Source of the DNA: an uncultured Bacteroidales bacterium
GTDB lineage: Bacteria; Bacteroidota; Bacteroidia; Bacteroidales; Muribaculaceae
NCBI GenBank assembly: GCA_902762385.1
Contig: CACWNQ010000002.1
Location: 124,001 to 188,000, forward strand
Length of the DNA: 64,000 bases
Direction of reading: 5' to 3'
In this document: positions 53,139 to 62,011 of the stretch, one piece after another
Position numbering within the stretch: the first letter of the stretch is position 1
How the letters are laid out: every line of letters begins with the position of its first letter
The notes under the pieces: model-generated
The model's database searches: none
The model's input: the letters and a program-made list of their open reading frames with translations, nothing else
Told to the model about the DNA's origin: nothing
Program-made: the position numbers and the translations under genes

Positions 53139-53260
53139 GAAAAGAAAATTTAAAAATTCTTGATTTAATATCAACAAGAAGAAACACATAAAGTAAATTT
53201 TCTCATACTCTAAAATCCTGTGGGAGCGACTTTGTGAAAAATCGCTCTCACACTTTTTTT
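53139..53260 (+). ncRNA. Candidate small structured RNA, about 120 bases
   Basis: The segment starts about 7 bases after a consensus -7 box and ends in an intrinsic terminator. It contains no ATG. The stem AGAAAATTTA (53143-53152) with TAAATTTTCT (53194-53203) is perfect over 10 bases and encloses a smaller hairpin TTCTTG/CAAGAA (53157-53162 and 53175-53180). The terminator is GTGGGAGCGA (53220-53229) with TCGCTCTCAC (53242-53251), then seven T. The next gene starts 127 bases later with its own -7 box (TAACTTTG, 53316-53323), so this is not just its leader. It is not a known RNA I recognise. Confidence 0.6.
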
Positions 53261-53387
53261 GAAATAATTATATATAAAAACATCGATAGAGACGTGTTTT
53301 TTGTGAAAAGTTTCCTAACTTTGTAGCACATTTGTGGCACAAGAATTGCACATGTGTAACTAAGTGGCACATTTTCAAAGGTAAAAG

Positions 53388-54068
53388 ATGAAACAAGACA
53401 ACGACAATATAGACTCAACTACAGGCAAAAAGCGAGGCAGGGGAGCAATAAAGGTTGCGATAGTGCTTGGATTGCTGCTGCTGGCAAGCTTGGCAGGGGT
53501 ATATTTCTTGCATCAAGACTCTGACACTGCAAAGGCTGGGCTGAAAGATGCCAACAGCCAAATATCGAAGTTGGAAAAAGAGAACGCAATGCTGAAAATA
53601 GAGCTTGACACCACCAAGTTGAATCTGCGTCGAGAGAGGGATATACGTGCGCGTGTTGAGCATGAGTGTGACACTCTAAAGACCATGTTCCCGCTTTACA
53701 TTGAAGAGATGGAAGTAAGCAATGCTGACGCTCGTGGTAGTGTCATAAGCAGTTTTGGTCGCGACATTTCGGCTGCAAGTTCGATGTACTTGATGCCACG
53801 CATTAAGTATTGGGGCCTTAAGGGTGGCTCAAAGGTGGAGTTGCTTGTAAGACTCTATGACCATGAAGGTAAGCTTGTGACAGGAAGCTCATCGCCCGCA
53901 GGATATTCCTATTCCTACAAGATTGACCCCATCGAACCGGGAGTTAACAGTATCTCGCTCAGCGGTTGGGGTGGTGCCGACCGTGGCCACTTTGAGCCAG
54001 GCACCTATAGATATGAGGTTTGGCTAGGCGATATGTGCTTGAAGCAGAAATCCTTCACATTGCGATAA
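53388..54068 (+). CDS. Membrane-anchored coiled-coil protein, function unknown
   Basis: The protein has 226 residues. After a basic N-terminus there is one membrane helix (VAIVLGLLLLASLAGVYFL, near residues 24-42), then a coiled coil of about 50 residues (LKDANSQISKLEKENAMLKIELDTTKLNLRRERD). A C-terminal beta-rich domain (VKLLVRLYDHEGKL-like strands, YSYSYKIDPIEPG, GTYRYEVWLGD) of about 120 residues follows. The C-terminal part resembles domains that bind or display on the periplasmic side. It may form an operon with the M48 protease gene 58 bases downstream. Confidence 0.75.
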   Translation: MKQDNDNIDSTTGKKRGRGAIKVAIVLGLLLLASLAGVYFLHQDSDTAKAGLKDANSQISKLEKENAMLKIELDTTKLNLRRERDIRARVEHECDTLKTMFPLYIEEMEVSNADARGSVISSFGRDISAASSMYLMPRIKYWGLKGGSKVELLVRLYDHEGKLVTGSSSPAGYSYSYKIDPIEPGVNSISLSGWGGADRGHFEPGTYRYEVWLGDMCLKQKSFTLR

Positions 54069-54126
54069 TAACTCTTAAAGCTCCTGGCAAGTCAAGCTTA
54101 GGGAGCTTTTATTTTTAATTGCGTTG

Positions 54127-54909
54127 ATGATGAGAAAGAAATTAGCCATAATACTGCTATTGTCGTTGTGGATGTCGACGTCCCAAGCCACCGATTGGGG
54201 TCGACTGCTGCAAGGTGCGCTCAAGGCAGGAGCGGCAGCAACTGTTACCGATAAAGATCTGGCCGATGCTGTGCGTGACGAGGTGAGGCAGATGGATGCC
54301 AAAAACACCGTGTGTGGTGCGTCGAGCCCTTACACTAAGCGCCTGAAGCGATTGACGCGTGGCATGACTAGTGCCGGAGGCATAAAACTCAATTTCAAGG
54401 TTTATAAAACTAGTGATATAAATGCCTTTGCATGCCCCGACGGTAGCGTGCGCGTGTTCAGTGCCTTGATGGACATTCTTAATGACAACGAGTTGCTTGG
54501 AGTGATAGGCCATGAGATAGGGCATGTGGCGCTGAAGCATTCAAAAAAAGCCTGGCGTAGCGCAATGTTGCGCAGCGCTGCAAGCGACGTCATAGGCTCA
54601 CGTAGTGAGACATGGGCTGCTTTGAGCGACTCATATATAGGCGCATTGAGCAGTGTGGCATTGAGTGCCAAGCACTCTCGCACCCACGAGACCGAGGCCG
54701 ATGACTACGGCTATGATTTCCTGAAGAAAAACGGCCGCAATCCGTGGGCGATGGGTTTGGCGTTCATTAAAATGAAACAGCTCTCGGAGGGCAAGAACAA
54801 GTCGCGCTACGACAAGTGGCTTCAGGCCTTCTCGTCGCACCCCGACTTTGACAAGCGCATTGAGCGCATGCGTCAGCGCGCCAAGAAAGACGGGTATGGC
54901 GTAAAGTAA
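54127..54909 (+). CDS. M48 family metalloprotease
   Basis: Starts at 54127 or 54130 are both ATG; the longer frame begins with TTG. The protein has about 260 residues with a signal peptide (STSQA-TD). The zinc site is IGHEIGHVALKHSKK (HExxH, near residue 130) and the third ligand is the Glu in RTHETEADDYGYDFL. SHPDFDKRIERM closes the domain, as in Ste24/BepA-like periplasmic proteases that control outer-membrane protein quality. Without the C-terminal TPR of BepA it is the short form. Confidence 0.92.
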   Translation: MMRKKLAIILLLSLWMSTSQATDWGRLLQGALKAGAAATVTDKDLADAVRDEVRQMDAKNTVCGASSPYTKRLKRLTRGMTSAGGIKLNFKVYKTSDINAFACPDGSVRVFSALMDILNDNELLGVIGHEIGHVALKHSKKAWRSAMLRSAASDVIGSRSETWAALSDSYIGALSSVALSAKHSRTHETEADDYGYDFLKKNGRNPWAMGLAFIKMKQLSEGKNKSRYDKWLQAFSSHPDFDKRIERMRQRAKKDGYGVK

Positions 54910-54935
54910 CTTAAGAAGTAAGTAAATTAAAAACC

Positions 54936-55415
54936 ATGATAATTATGAAACGATATGTAAGCAGCGCAGTTGCGATTATAGCAATGCTACTGAGTGTGAT
55001 GATGCTTGATGCGTGCAGTGCTCCCACGCCCGAGGAAAGCTTGAAGCAAATGATTGAAGAGGCCAATAAGGAGTGCCCCACCAATATCGACCACGTTACC
55101 ACATTGAAGCAGATAAAGCTCGACGGCGATTATGTGACCTATGTGTGCGAGATAGATGAGACTCAACTGGAGATGGACACCATGATAGGGCAGCGCGCCA
55201 TCTATGAGCAAAACATACGCAACACAATGGCCTATCAGCTAACTGACAATTCAGCAAACAAGGAATTCTTCAAATTGGTGATTGAGGCCGGCAAAGGACT
55301 TCGACATCAATATGTGGGAAGGCGCAGCGGCAAGGATCTTGTGGTTGATGTTCCCAATAGTGAACTGAAGCAAATGGCTGCCGAGAACGATAAGAAGGCA
55401 CAGTCGCAAGACTAA
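54936..55415 (+). CDS. Small lipoprotein, function unknown
   Basis: The protein has 159 residues from the ATG at 54936 (156 from the ATG at 54945). The signal ends in a lipobox (MLDAC-SAP). The mature part is a short mixed alpha/beta domain of about 135 residues (IDHVTTLKQIKLDGDYVTYVCEIDETQLEMD). I recognise no named family. It lies 26 bases after the M48 protease gene and may be co-transcribed with it. Confidence 0.75.
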   Translation: MIIMKRYVSSAVAIIAMLLSVMMLDACSAPTPEESLKQMIEEANKECPTNIDHVTTLKQIKLDGDYVTYVCEIDETQLEMDTMIGQRAIYEQNIRNTMAYQLTDNSANKEFFKLVIEAGKGLRHQYVGRRSGKDLVVDVPNSELKQMAAENDKKAQSQD

Positions 55416-55494
55416 AAATTCACCAAAAACACGTGCTTTAACCGTTAGAATAGTAAAAAAATGTTAAAGCAAGGCAAAGAATCCCCATTAATAA

Positions 55495-55595
55495 TTGTGG
55501 GGTTGGGTAAAATGACTATCTTTGCACCGTGTTTTTCATGGTATTAGATTTAAGGTTAATTAAGATTGGTTGTCGTGAGACAATCAATTTTTTTT
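55495..55595 (+). promoter_or_regulatory. Promoter-terminator unit with no clear gene (possible small RNA)
   Basis: TTG at 55495-55497, 19 bases, TATCTTTG at 55517-55524. Only about 35 bases after the expected start, ATTGGTTGTC (55565-55574) and GACAATCAAT (55579-55588) form a 10-base stem with a GTGA loop, followed by nine T. The transcript would be about 65 bases. The rest of this gap (55596-55770) holds a minor palindrome near 55613-55632 (CTATC...ATAGG) and nothing else I can name. Confidence 0.55.
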
Positions 55596-55770
55596 GTACC
55601 CGATAGACAATTTCCCTATCTATTATAATAGGCGTTGTGGTTGTGATTGTCAATTTTTGCAAATTGTGATACCGCCGCCCTCTTTGTTTCTATTGGGTCT
55701 TTTTGAGAGTGACTATGTCGCTCAAAAGAGGCTAAAAGAGTGACAAATGAGCAAAAAAATGCCAAACATC

Positions 55771-55801
55771 TTGGTGGTTTCAAACTTTTGACGTAATTTT
55801 G
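55771..55801 (+). promoter_or_regulatory. Promoter of the tRNA gene
   Basis: TTG at 55771-55773, 20 bases, TAATTTTG at 55794-55801, 32 bases before the mature tRNA. Confidence 0.75.
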
Positions 55802-55833
55802 CAGTCGCTTTTCGGCACAACACAGCCGTGAGC

Positions 55834-55907
55834 GGTCCCATAGCTCAGTTGGTTAGAGCACCTGACTCATAATCAGGGAGTCCTTGGTTCAAGCCCAAGT
55901 GGGACCA
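55834..55907 (+). tRNA. tRNA with CAU anticodon (Met elongator or Ile2)
   Basis: It is a full cloverleaf of 74 bases: acceptor GGTCCCA/TGGGACC, D-arm GCTCAGTTGGTTAGAGC, anticodon stem CCTGA/TCAGG with loop CTCATAA, and T-arm CTTGG TTCAAGC CCAAG. The genome does not encode the CCA end. The CAU anticodon may be elongator Met or the lysidine-modified Ile2; sequence alone does not settle this. Discriminator base A fits both. Confidence 0.93.
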
Positions 55908-55951
55908 CAAGAAAAAGCACCTACAAAGTTTTTTGTGGGTGCTTTTCTTGT
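55908..55951 (+). terminator. Terminator hairpin after the tRNA
   Basis: The left arm (55908-55927, CAAGAAAAAGCACCTACAAA) and the right arm (55931-55951) pair over about 18 bases with one bulge and one mismatch. It starts on the base after the tRNA and ends 18 bases before the convergent NRPS gene stop. Confidence 0.75.
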
Positions 55952-55968
55952 TATGATTAATGTTACGG

Positions 55969-58900
55969 TTATACCGTGAAGTAGTTGAAGCCGACGATGG
56001 TGTCGACGAAGCGGTGGACGTATTGCGTTGCGGTGGGTGACCACTGGAAGCCGAATCGGTACAGGACTTGTGTGGTGTAGTCGTTGGTTGCCTCAATCCA
56101 TCGCATTTCGTGGCTGCTACTTAGGTTGTAGGCCATGAGTGGACGCAGCAGGGTCACCAATTCGGGATTTTCCATCATGCGGTCGAGGGCACGCTGGAAT
56201 TCTTCGGTCTCAACGCGCTTCATTGTGATGCCAGCATCGGCAAAACCGTTGAGGATGTCGGCCAAATACTGGCGGTGAACATTGTAGGGGTGGAACACCA
56301 CACACTCGCGTGGAGTGGTTGCCAGCAGCATGATGGCATGTGCCACCTCGTCGATGGGCGAGAACTCGAAGACGTTGCTTAGAGCTTCGTAGGGCACCAT
56401 TCCGATAACCACATAGGCTCGTAGCAGGGCCAGGAAGTTATTGGTCTGGAAATTGATTTGGAACTCGCCGTCGCGCTGTCGTGCCGAGAGGTTGCCCACT
56501 CGCATGATTTTGGCATTGAGCCCGTGGTGTGCTATGGCTTCGAGCACGAGGTCTTCGGCAACGAACTTGGAATAAACATATTTGTTCTCGTCGATGTTCT
56601 GTCCCAGCCATAGGTCTTGCTCGGTGAGCTTTACATCGGGACCTGGCACGTTGTCGATGCTCAAACCTGCGATGCTCGTCGTTGAGATGTGAATCAGTTT
56701 TGAGTTGGTGCGCAGACAGAAGGCGATAAGGTTCCTCACCGACTCGATGTTAACCATCTCGATGTCGTTGCCAGCCGAGAAATGCTTCACGTTGGCCACA
56801 CAGTTGACTACGGTCAGCCCCTCATGATTGATGCTATCGAGGGCATCGGGTTGGGTTACCTCGGCGGCGATGGCTGTCACGCGGCTGTCGATTAACTCAA
56901 ACGCCTTGCACCTGCCAAAGTAGTAGAAGAAAAGAGTTTTGAGACGGTTCATCGCGTCCTCGCTGGTCTTGCCTCGCATAGGACAGATGATGTTGCCGTC
57001 GTAACTTGTGAGAAGTTCGTTGAGAACGTGCATGCCCAGATATCCTGTGGCGCCAGTGAGCAGCACGTCGCCGATGGTCAGTCTGTCGCCCTTGCGGAAG
57101 GCGTCGAGGTTATTGGCCTTGAGAATAGGGGTGTAGGCGTCATAGCGTGTGTTCTCAACCCTATTGGTTGGTTTTTCTTTTTGGGTGATTTCGGTGGCGA
57201 CAGGTGCTTGCGACTGCTTTTGTGCTACAAACTCGGCGAGAGCCCTGGGAGTCTTTTGGTTGAAGAGATCGTTGAATACAATCTGCACTCCGTGCTTGCT
57301 CGCCTCGACAATCACCTTAATGGCGTTGATGCTGGTGCCGCCAATCTCAAAGAAATTGTCGAGAGCACCCACTTGCTCGATTTGTAGAATCTCGGAGAAA
57401 ATGTTACAGAAGAGTTGTTCGGTCTCGCCCTCGGGTGCCACAAAATCGGTGTTGCGCTTGAGTTCCGGAACAGGCAGAACTTTGCGATTAATCTTGCCGT
57501 TAGGAGTCATAGGCATGGCATCGAGGCGCATATAGGTGTCGGGCACCATATACTCGGCTAGCGATGAAGCAGCGAGTGCCTTGTTGATGTCGTCGTCGGT
57601 GATGCTTGAGTCTCGGTCGACGGTGTAGTAAAGCACTAGATGCTCATTGCCTCCCACCTTGCGCACCTCGGCGGCCGCCTGCCTGATGCCCTGGATATTG
57701 AGTGCTTTGCTCTCAATCTCGCCAAGCTCGATGCGGAAACCACGCAGCTTAACTTGGGTGTCGATGCGTCCCAGGTATTCGATGTCTCCATCTTCATTCC
57801 AGCGGCACAAGTCACCAGTGTGGTACATCCTCACAGGGCGTCCCCAACGGTCGGTCTTAACAAATGGACAATCGACAAACGACTTGGCTGTGCGCTCTGG
57901 CAATCGCCAGTATCCGCGTCCCACCTGTATGCCGGCAAAGCACAACTCGCCAGCAGCACCTTGAGGAACAAGGTTGCCTGCAGTGTCGACGATGAAATTC
58001 CAGTTGTTTGCCACACTCTTGCCAATGGGGATGTTCTCTACACGCTTGCCTGGAGCGATGCTATAGTAGGAAGTGTCGTCGGTACACTCAGTTGGGCCGT
58101 ACACATTAATAATCTCGATGTGGTCGCTGAAAACACCATCCATCTTTTCGCCTCCACCTGTGGTAAAACGAATGGGCAGGTCGTCGAAGGTGTTGAGCAG
58201 CAATCCCGTCATTGCAGTTGAATATCCGCCACCAGTGATGTGGTGGCCGATAAGGAACTGACGAATGGCGGCAAGGTCCTTGCGTATATCGGTTGGCATC
58301 ACATGGAATGAGCCACCGAGCGTGAGCACTGGATACATGTCTTCGATGTGAGCGTCGAACGAGAACGAGCGGTGACCGCTGATGCGGTCGTCGGCAGTGA
58401 GTTTCTCCATATCGATTACTACTGCAATGAAATTGCGCAAGCCAGCCTGATGCAGCATCGCGCCCTTGGGCTTGCCTGTCGAGCCAGAGGTGTAAATCAT
58501 ATAAGCCAGACCATCGGGGCGAGAGCGGTCGATGGGCGCTGCAGTGGTGAGGTCGGCACTGGCCATGAAGTCATCGATGAAGAAGACCTGAGCTGCGGCG
58601 GTGTCGAAGTTGCCCTCGGCCTGCTTTGCAGCAAGAACGTCGTGGCTGGTGATGAGTATTTTTGATTCAGAGTTCTCAAGCATATAGCTCAGTCGCTCGT
58701 TGGGATACTCAAAGTCGAGTGGGGTATAGGCGGCTCCAGCCTTGTGGATGGCAAGCACTGCCAATGGAAATTCCTTGGTGCGGTCGAGCATGACGCACAC
58801 AAAGTCGTCGCGTTGCACATTGTGGTCGATGAGTTGTCGTGCAAGTGCGTTGGCATATCCATCCATCTCTTTGTAGGTGAGCTGACTGTCCTTGTCGACC

Positions 58901-60273
58901 ACTGCAGGTGCATTGGGTGTGCGTTGAGCTTGCTCGGTGAACAGATTGGCAAATGTCTTGCTGATATCCACGTCGATGTCCTTGCCCGAACCAAGCTTGA
59001 TAAGGCTCTGAGCCTGTTCGTCGCCAACGATGGCTATGCTGTTGATGTCGCCGTCGGGGCACGCCATCATGTTGTCCATTGTAGCCTTGATGGCATCGGC
59101 CATCATGCGCATTGTTTTGCGGCTGTTCATTGCCAGGCTCGACTCCATTCGGATGTCATAGTTGTCGCCAGCAAGGAAGATGTGAGCCAGCATATCGTAG
59201 AACACATCACCGCGGTCCTGCTCCACAAGCGGGCAATGATTGTCACCAAAATAGTAAGCTTCTTCCCAACCTGGCAGTGCCGAGAAGTTGAACGAGATGC
59301 CAGGCTGAACGCCCAGGTCGCGGCAGAAGTGTGTGAAAGGATAGGCTAGCTCGGCCAGAGTTGCTTTCATCTCGCTATGTACAGTTGCGATATACTCGCG
59401 AACACTTTGTTCCTTTTTAATTTCCATCATGAATGGAATCGTGCGTACAAACATGCCGTAGGCTTGTTTCACGCGCGAGTCACGACGACCGTGATAGACG
59501 GTGGTATAGGCCACTTTTTCCTCTCGCAGCAATCGGGCAAGAGTGTAGCTGAACGCAGCCTGGAACAGCTGATAGGGGGCAAAACCGTTTTCTTTACACC
59601 AGTTGTCGACAAGAGCACGGTTAATGTAGGCCGACTCCTGAGCCATCTCGCCAACGGGGTTCTCGGGACGCGCCGACAATGTGGCGAGATCAACACCAGC
59701 ATAGCGCGACATCATCACCGACTTAGCCTTCAGGTAATCCTCATCGCCCAGTCGTGCATGCTCGTCGACGGCGGCCTCAAGCATTCCATATTCCTCTGCT
59801 GGAAGGGGTTTACCATCGTAAGCTAAAGGCAGGTCGCGTTGTGGGAATACTGTCAAGTAGCTCGTGCCATCGGTCACCAGGTGGTGGATATCCATGAGCA
59901 TATATCTGCCCGATTCGGTTGTAATGAGCTCTACACGCAACAATGGTTCGTCGCCCATAATGTCGAAGGGGCGGCAGAAATCTTGGTGAGCATAGCGCTG
60001 GAATTCCTCTTCGGTCATCGAGCGGAGCTGAATTTCAAGATGCTTATTGTCGTCAACAAATTGTTGTGGTTCTCCTTGTTCATCAATGTGAAAACGCAGT
60101 CGTAACACCGAGCGTTCGGCGAAAATTGCTTGGAACGCAGCTTCAACGCGGTCGAAATCCACACCGTCGCTTAGTGGAGTAATGCTGGGAACATTATACT
60201 GCATCACTTGTGGATACTTCAAGCACTCGTAAAATACTCCCAATTGAGATTGGAGCAAAGGATAGGTCTTCAT
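55969..60273 (-). CDS. Single-module nonribosomal peptide synthetase (C-A-T-R) with reductive release
   Basis: The protein has 1434 residues. A condensation domain fills about residues 1-420, with the active-site motif IHHLVTDG (near residue 130). An adenylation domain spans about 430-960 and has YTSGSTGKPKGAM (A3), VYGPTE (A5), GELCFAG, YHTGDLCRW (A7) and PNGKINRK (A10). A carrier domain has DNFFEIGGTSINAIK with the Ser for the phosphopantetheine arm (near residue 975). The C-terminal thioester reductase (about 1065-1434) starts LTGATGYLGMHVLNEL. The product should leave as an aldehyde or alcohol. Pocket residues I can place (Asp, Ala, Glu in FDAHIE; Asp-Asp after YGPTECT) hint at a basic amino acid, weakly. 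No PPTase, tailoring or export gene sits beside it. Confidence 0.93.
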   Translation of the reverse strand: MKTYPLLQSQLGVFYECLKYPQVMQYNVPSITPLSDGVDFDRVEAAFQAIFAERSVLRLRFHIDEQGEPQQFVDDNKHLEIQLRSMTEEEFQRYAHQDFCRPFDIMGDEPLLRVELITTESGRYMLMDIHHLVTDGTSYLTVFPQRDLPLAYDGKPLPAEEYGMLEAAVDEHARLGDEDYLKAKSVMMSRYAGVDLATLSARPENPVGEMAQESAYINRALVDNWCKENGFAPYQLFQAAFSYTLARLLREEKVAYTTVYHGRRDSRVKQAYGMFVRTIPFMMEIKKEQSVREYIATVHSEMKATLAELAYPFTHFCRDLGVQPGISFNFSALPGWEEAYYFGDNHCPLVEQDRGDVFYDMLAHIFLAGDNYDIRMESSLAMNSRKTMRMMADAIKATMDNMMACPDGDINSIAIVGDEQAQSLIKLGSGKDIDVDISKTFANLFTEQAQRTPNAPAVVDKDSQLTYKEMDGYANALARQLIDHNVQRDDFVCVMLDRTKEFPLAVLAIHKAGAAYTPLDFEYPNERLSYMLENSESKILITSHDVLAAKQAEGNFDTAAAQVFFIDDFMASADLTTAAPIDRSRPDGLAYMIYTSGSTGKPKGAMLHQAGLRNFIAVVIDMEKLTADDRISGHRSFSFDAHIEDMYPVLTLGGSFHVMPTDIRKDLAAIRQFLIGHHITGGGYSTAMTGLLLNTFDDLPIRFTTGGGEKMDGVFSDHIEIINVYGPTECTDDTSYYSIAPGKRVENIPIGKSVANNWNFIVDTAGNLVPQGAAGELCFAGIQVGRGYWRLPERTAKSFVDCPFVKTDRWGRPVRMYHTGDLCRWNEDGDIEYLGRIDTQVKLRGFRIELGEIESKALNIQGIRQAAAEVRKVGGNEHLVLYYTVDRDSSITDDDINKALAASSLAEYMVPDTYMRLDAMPMTPNGKINRKVLPVPELKRNTDFVAPEGETEQLFCNIFSEILQIEQVGALDNFFEIGGTSINAIKVIVEASKHGVQIVFNDLFNQKTPRALAEFVAQKQSQAPVATEITQKEKPTNRVENTRYDAYTPILKANNLDAFRKGDRLTIGDVLLTGATGYLGMHVLNELLTSYDGNIICPMRGKTSEDAMNRLKTLFFYYFGRCKAFELIDSRVTAIAAEVTQPDALDSINHEGLTVVNCVANVKHFSAGNDIEMVNIESVRNLIAFCLRTNSKLIHISTTSIAGLSIDNVPGPDVKLTEQDLWLGQNIDENKYVYSKFVAEDLVLEAIAHHGLNAKIMRVGNLSARQRDGEFQINFQTNNFLALLRAYVVIGMVPYEALSNVFEFSPIDEVAHAIMLLATTPRECVVFHPYNVHRQYLADILNGFADAGITMKRVETEEFQRALDRMMENPELVTLLRPLMAYNLSSSHEMRWIEATNDYTTQVLYRFGFQWSPTATQYVHRFVDTIVGFNYFTV

Positions 60274-60581
60274 GTCTGTTTATATTTTGAATAGTGAGTT
60301 TTAGAAAGCATTCTTGGCATTGCTGCAAGGCAATAGCAGGGTGTGTCAGCAACGCGCAAGTGCAACCATGGCGACACTGGGTCGTCACAACTAAATCACT
60401 ACAAAAGTAGAAATAAATATTCAAAACTTGCCTATTTTTCACTCTAAAATAATACTATATACTCAGTTTTTTAGTAGAATAGTGGAGTAGTACAATATTA
60501 TGGATGAGGCCTGTCTCGTTCGATGCCATCCAAATGCTACTCGCCTTATGGTCATTAAAGTCAACTGGCGATGGCGAGAAT

Positions 60582-60612
60582 TTTGGAAGTTTCAAATGAT
60601 TGCTTATCTTTG
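60582..60612 (+). promoter_or_regulatory. Promoter of the thioredoxin-fold lipoprotein gene
   Basis: TTTG at 60582-60585, 19 bases, TATCTTTG at 60605-60612. It lies inside the longest reading frame, which decides for a start at or after 60641. Confidence 0.78.
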
Positions 60613-60649
60613 CACACTGAAAGCAATTCAGCTCTCATTCATGTTAATA

Positions 60650-61681
60650 ATGCGTATCAATATGTTGTCACGCTCTATTTCAAAGAAATGTTTAGCGACA
60701 GTAGTGCTCATGGTCTTGTGCTTGCTGCAGGGCTGCTCCAGCACTAGTTTCAAAGTTATCGCCGAGCTTAAGGGGCTTGGCAATCAAAACGTGCGTGTGG
60801 TGTATCACAATGCCCAGGGCGGCATCACCGACATGTGGTTGATGGCGCAGAGCGACAAGCTCGAGATTGCAGGTGACTGCACAAGCCCGTCGCTGCTCAT
60901 GGTGTATAACAGCATGCATGTTGCTATAATGCGACTGGTGGTGAATGGTGGCGACAGGCTGGAAGTCAAGGGTCAGATTGCCGACCAGTATGGTCTAACC
61001 GTGAAGGGATCGCAGGTGATGGAGCAGTGGAACGACTTTGTGGTGAAGCACAAGAGCGAGTACAACATGCCCAGCGCAGTGAAGCTCAATGCTGCTATCG
61101 AGGCATTTGTCAAGGATAACCCCAAGAGCATGGTGTCGACGCTGCTCACGCTCGTTGATTATGCTCCCGATGATGAGGGCGCCAAGGTGGCTGCGCTGCT
61201 CAAGTCGATTGATGAGAGTGCCAAGCCACAGGGCCTTATGGACAGCTATAATCAGGTGGCAATGCTTGTTAAGCGAGGCGAGACAACAATCACTAGCCTC
61301 AACTTGCTAGAAATGAAGAGCGACGACTTTGAAGTAGCACGCTTCACTGGCAGCAAGCCCAGTGTGCTGTGCTTTTGGGATAAGAGCATGACTCCCGAGA
61401 AGCGACTGGCGGCAATGGAGGAGCTGAAGATGCTCGACTCGACAAGCGTCAACATTGTGGATATCAATATCGATGCCGACTCGGCGCAGTGGCGCAGCGC
61501 AGTGGCAGCCACTGGCAGCCACTGGAAACATTACTGGGTGCCTGGCTCGATGATGAACTCCCAGCTCATGAGACTTCACATATCTACTACTCCCACAATC
61601 ATTGTTGCCGACTCACTGGGCCGTCAGCAATATCGTGGCAGTGATCCAGTCAAGGCGCGCCAAACTGTAGAGTCCCTATAA
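60650..61681 (+). CDS. DUF4369-like, thioredoxin-fold lipoprotein lacking the CXXC motif
   Basis: The frame is open from 60500, but a good promoter at 60582-60612 shows that translation starts later; the ATG at 60650 (MRINMLSRSIS) or at 60662 gives a proper lipoprotein signal (LLQGC-SST). Mature residues about 30-150 resemble the DUF4369 domain found ahead of thioredoxin domains in Bacteroidota. The C-terminal ~140 residues have a thioredoxin plan with the cis-Pro loop HISTTPTIIVADSLGRQQYRG. Where W-C-x-x-C-R should stand it reads FWDKSMTPEK, so both catalytic Cys are missing and it cannot act as a thiol oxidoreductase. It may be a binding or sensor protein. Confidence 0.82.
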   Translation: MRINMLSRSISKKCLATVVLMVLCLLQGCSSTSFKVIAELKGLGNQNVRVVYHNAQGGITDMWLMAQSDKLEIAGDCTSPSLLMVYNSMHVAIMRLVVNGGDRLEVKGQIADQYGLTVKGSQVMEQWNDFVVKHKSEYNMPSAVKLNAAIEAFVKDNPKSMVSTLLTLVDYAPDDEGAKVAALLKSIDESAKPQGLMDSYNQVAMLVKRGETTITSLNLLEMKSDDFEVARFTGSKPSVLCFWDKSMTPEKRLAAMEELKMLDSTSVNIVDINIDADSAQWRSAVAATGSHWKHYWVPGSMMNSQLMRLHISTTPTIIVADSLGRQQYRGSDPVKARQTVESL

Positions 61682-61892
61682 TTTATCACACGTCAACAGC
61701 TATTTAATTGCATAGGCCATTAATAACATTGAATGGCACGGTATTTTTATGTGGTTACGATTTGCTGTTAAAATAATAGTAGTTTTTATAAATTGTGTAA
61801 AATAGAGAAAAGTACAGTTAAATTTACTACCACATTAAGCAAAAAATCTCACATAAATTATATTTTTTAAACATAATTTTAATGTAAAACCA

Positions 61893-61923
61893 TTGCATAA
61901 ATGGGTCTGTAAATATAACTTTG
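61893..61923 (+). promoter_or_regulatory. Promoter of the right-end secreted protein gene
   Basis: TTG at 61893-61895, 20 bases, TAACTTTG at 61916-61923. The leader is about 80 bases. The rest of the 330-base gap (61682-62011) is A/T-rich with a small GCCATT/AATGGC inverted repeat at 61716-61737. Confidence 0.72.
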
Positions 61924-62011
61924 CAGTCGATATTATTGCGCAGATGACAAAAAATGGTTTTTAACAGATTTGTAATGCGCTAGTGATTAATAGCTTATGA
62001 GATTTTTTACT

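Noticed and set aside
55538-55606. 23-codon frame in the small promoter-terminator unit, possible leader peptide
   Set aside because: It runs through the terminator hairpin and its T-run, and no ribosome site or codon bias supports translation.
60500-60649. N-terminal extension of the thioredoxin-fold lipoprotein
   Set aside because: A consensus promoter lies inside it (60582-60612), and the extension has no signal peptide; the lipoprotein signal starts at 60650 or 60662.
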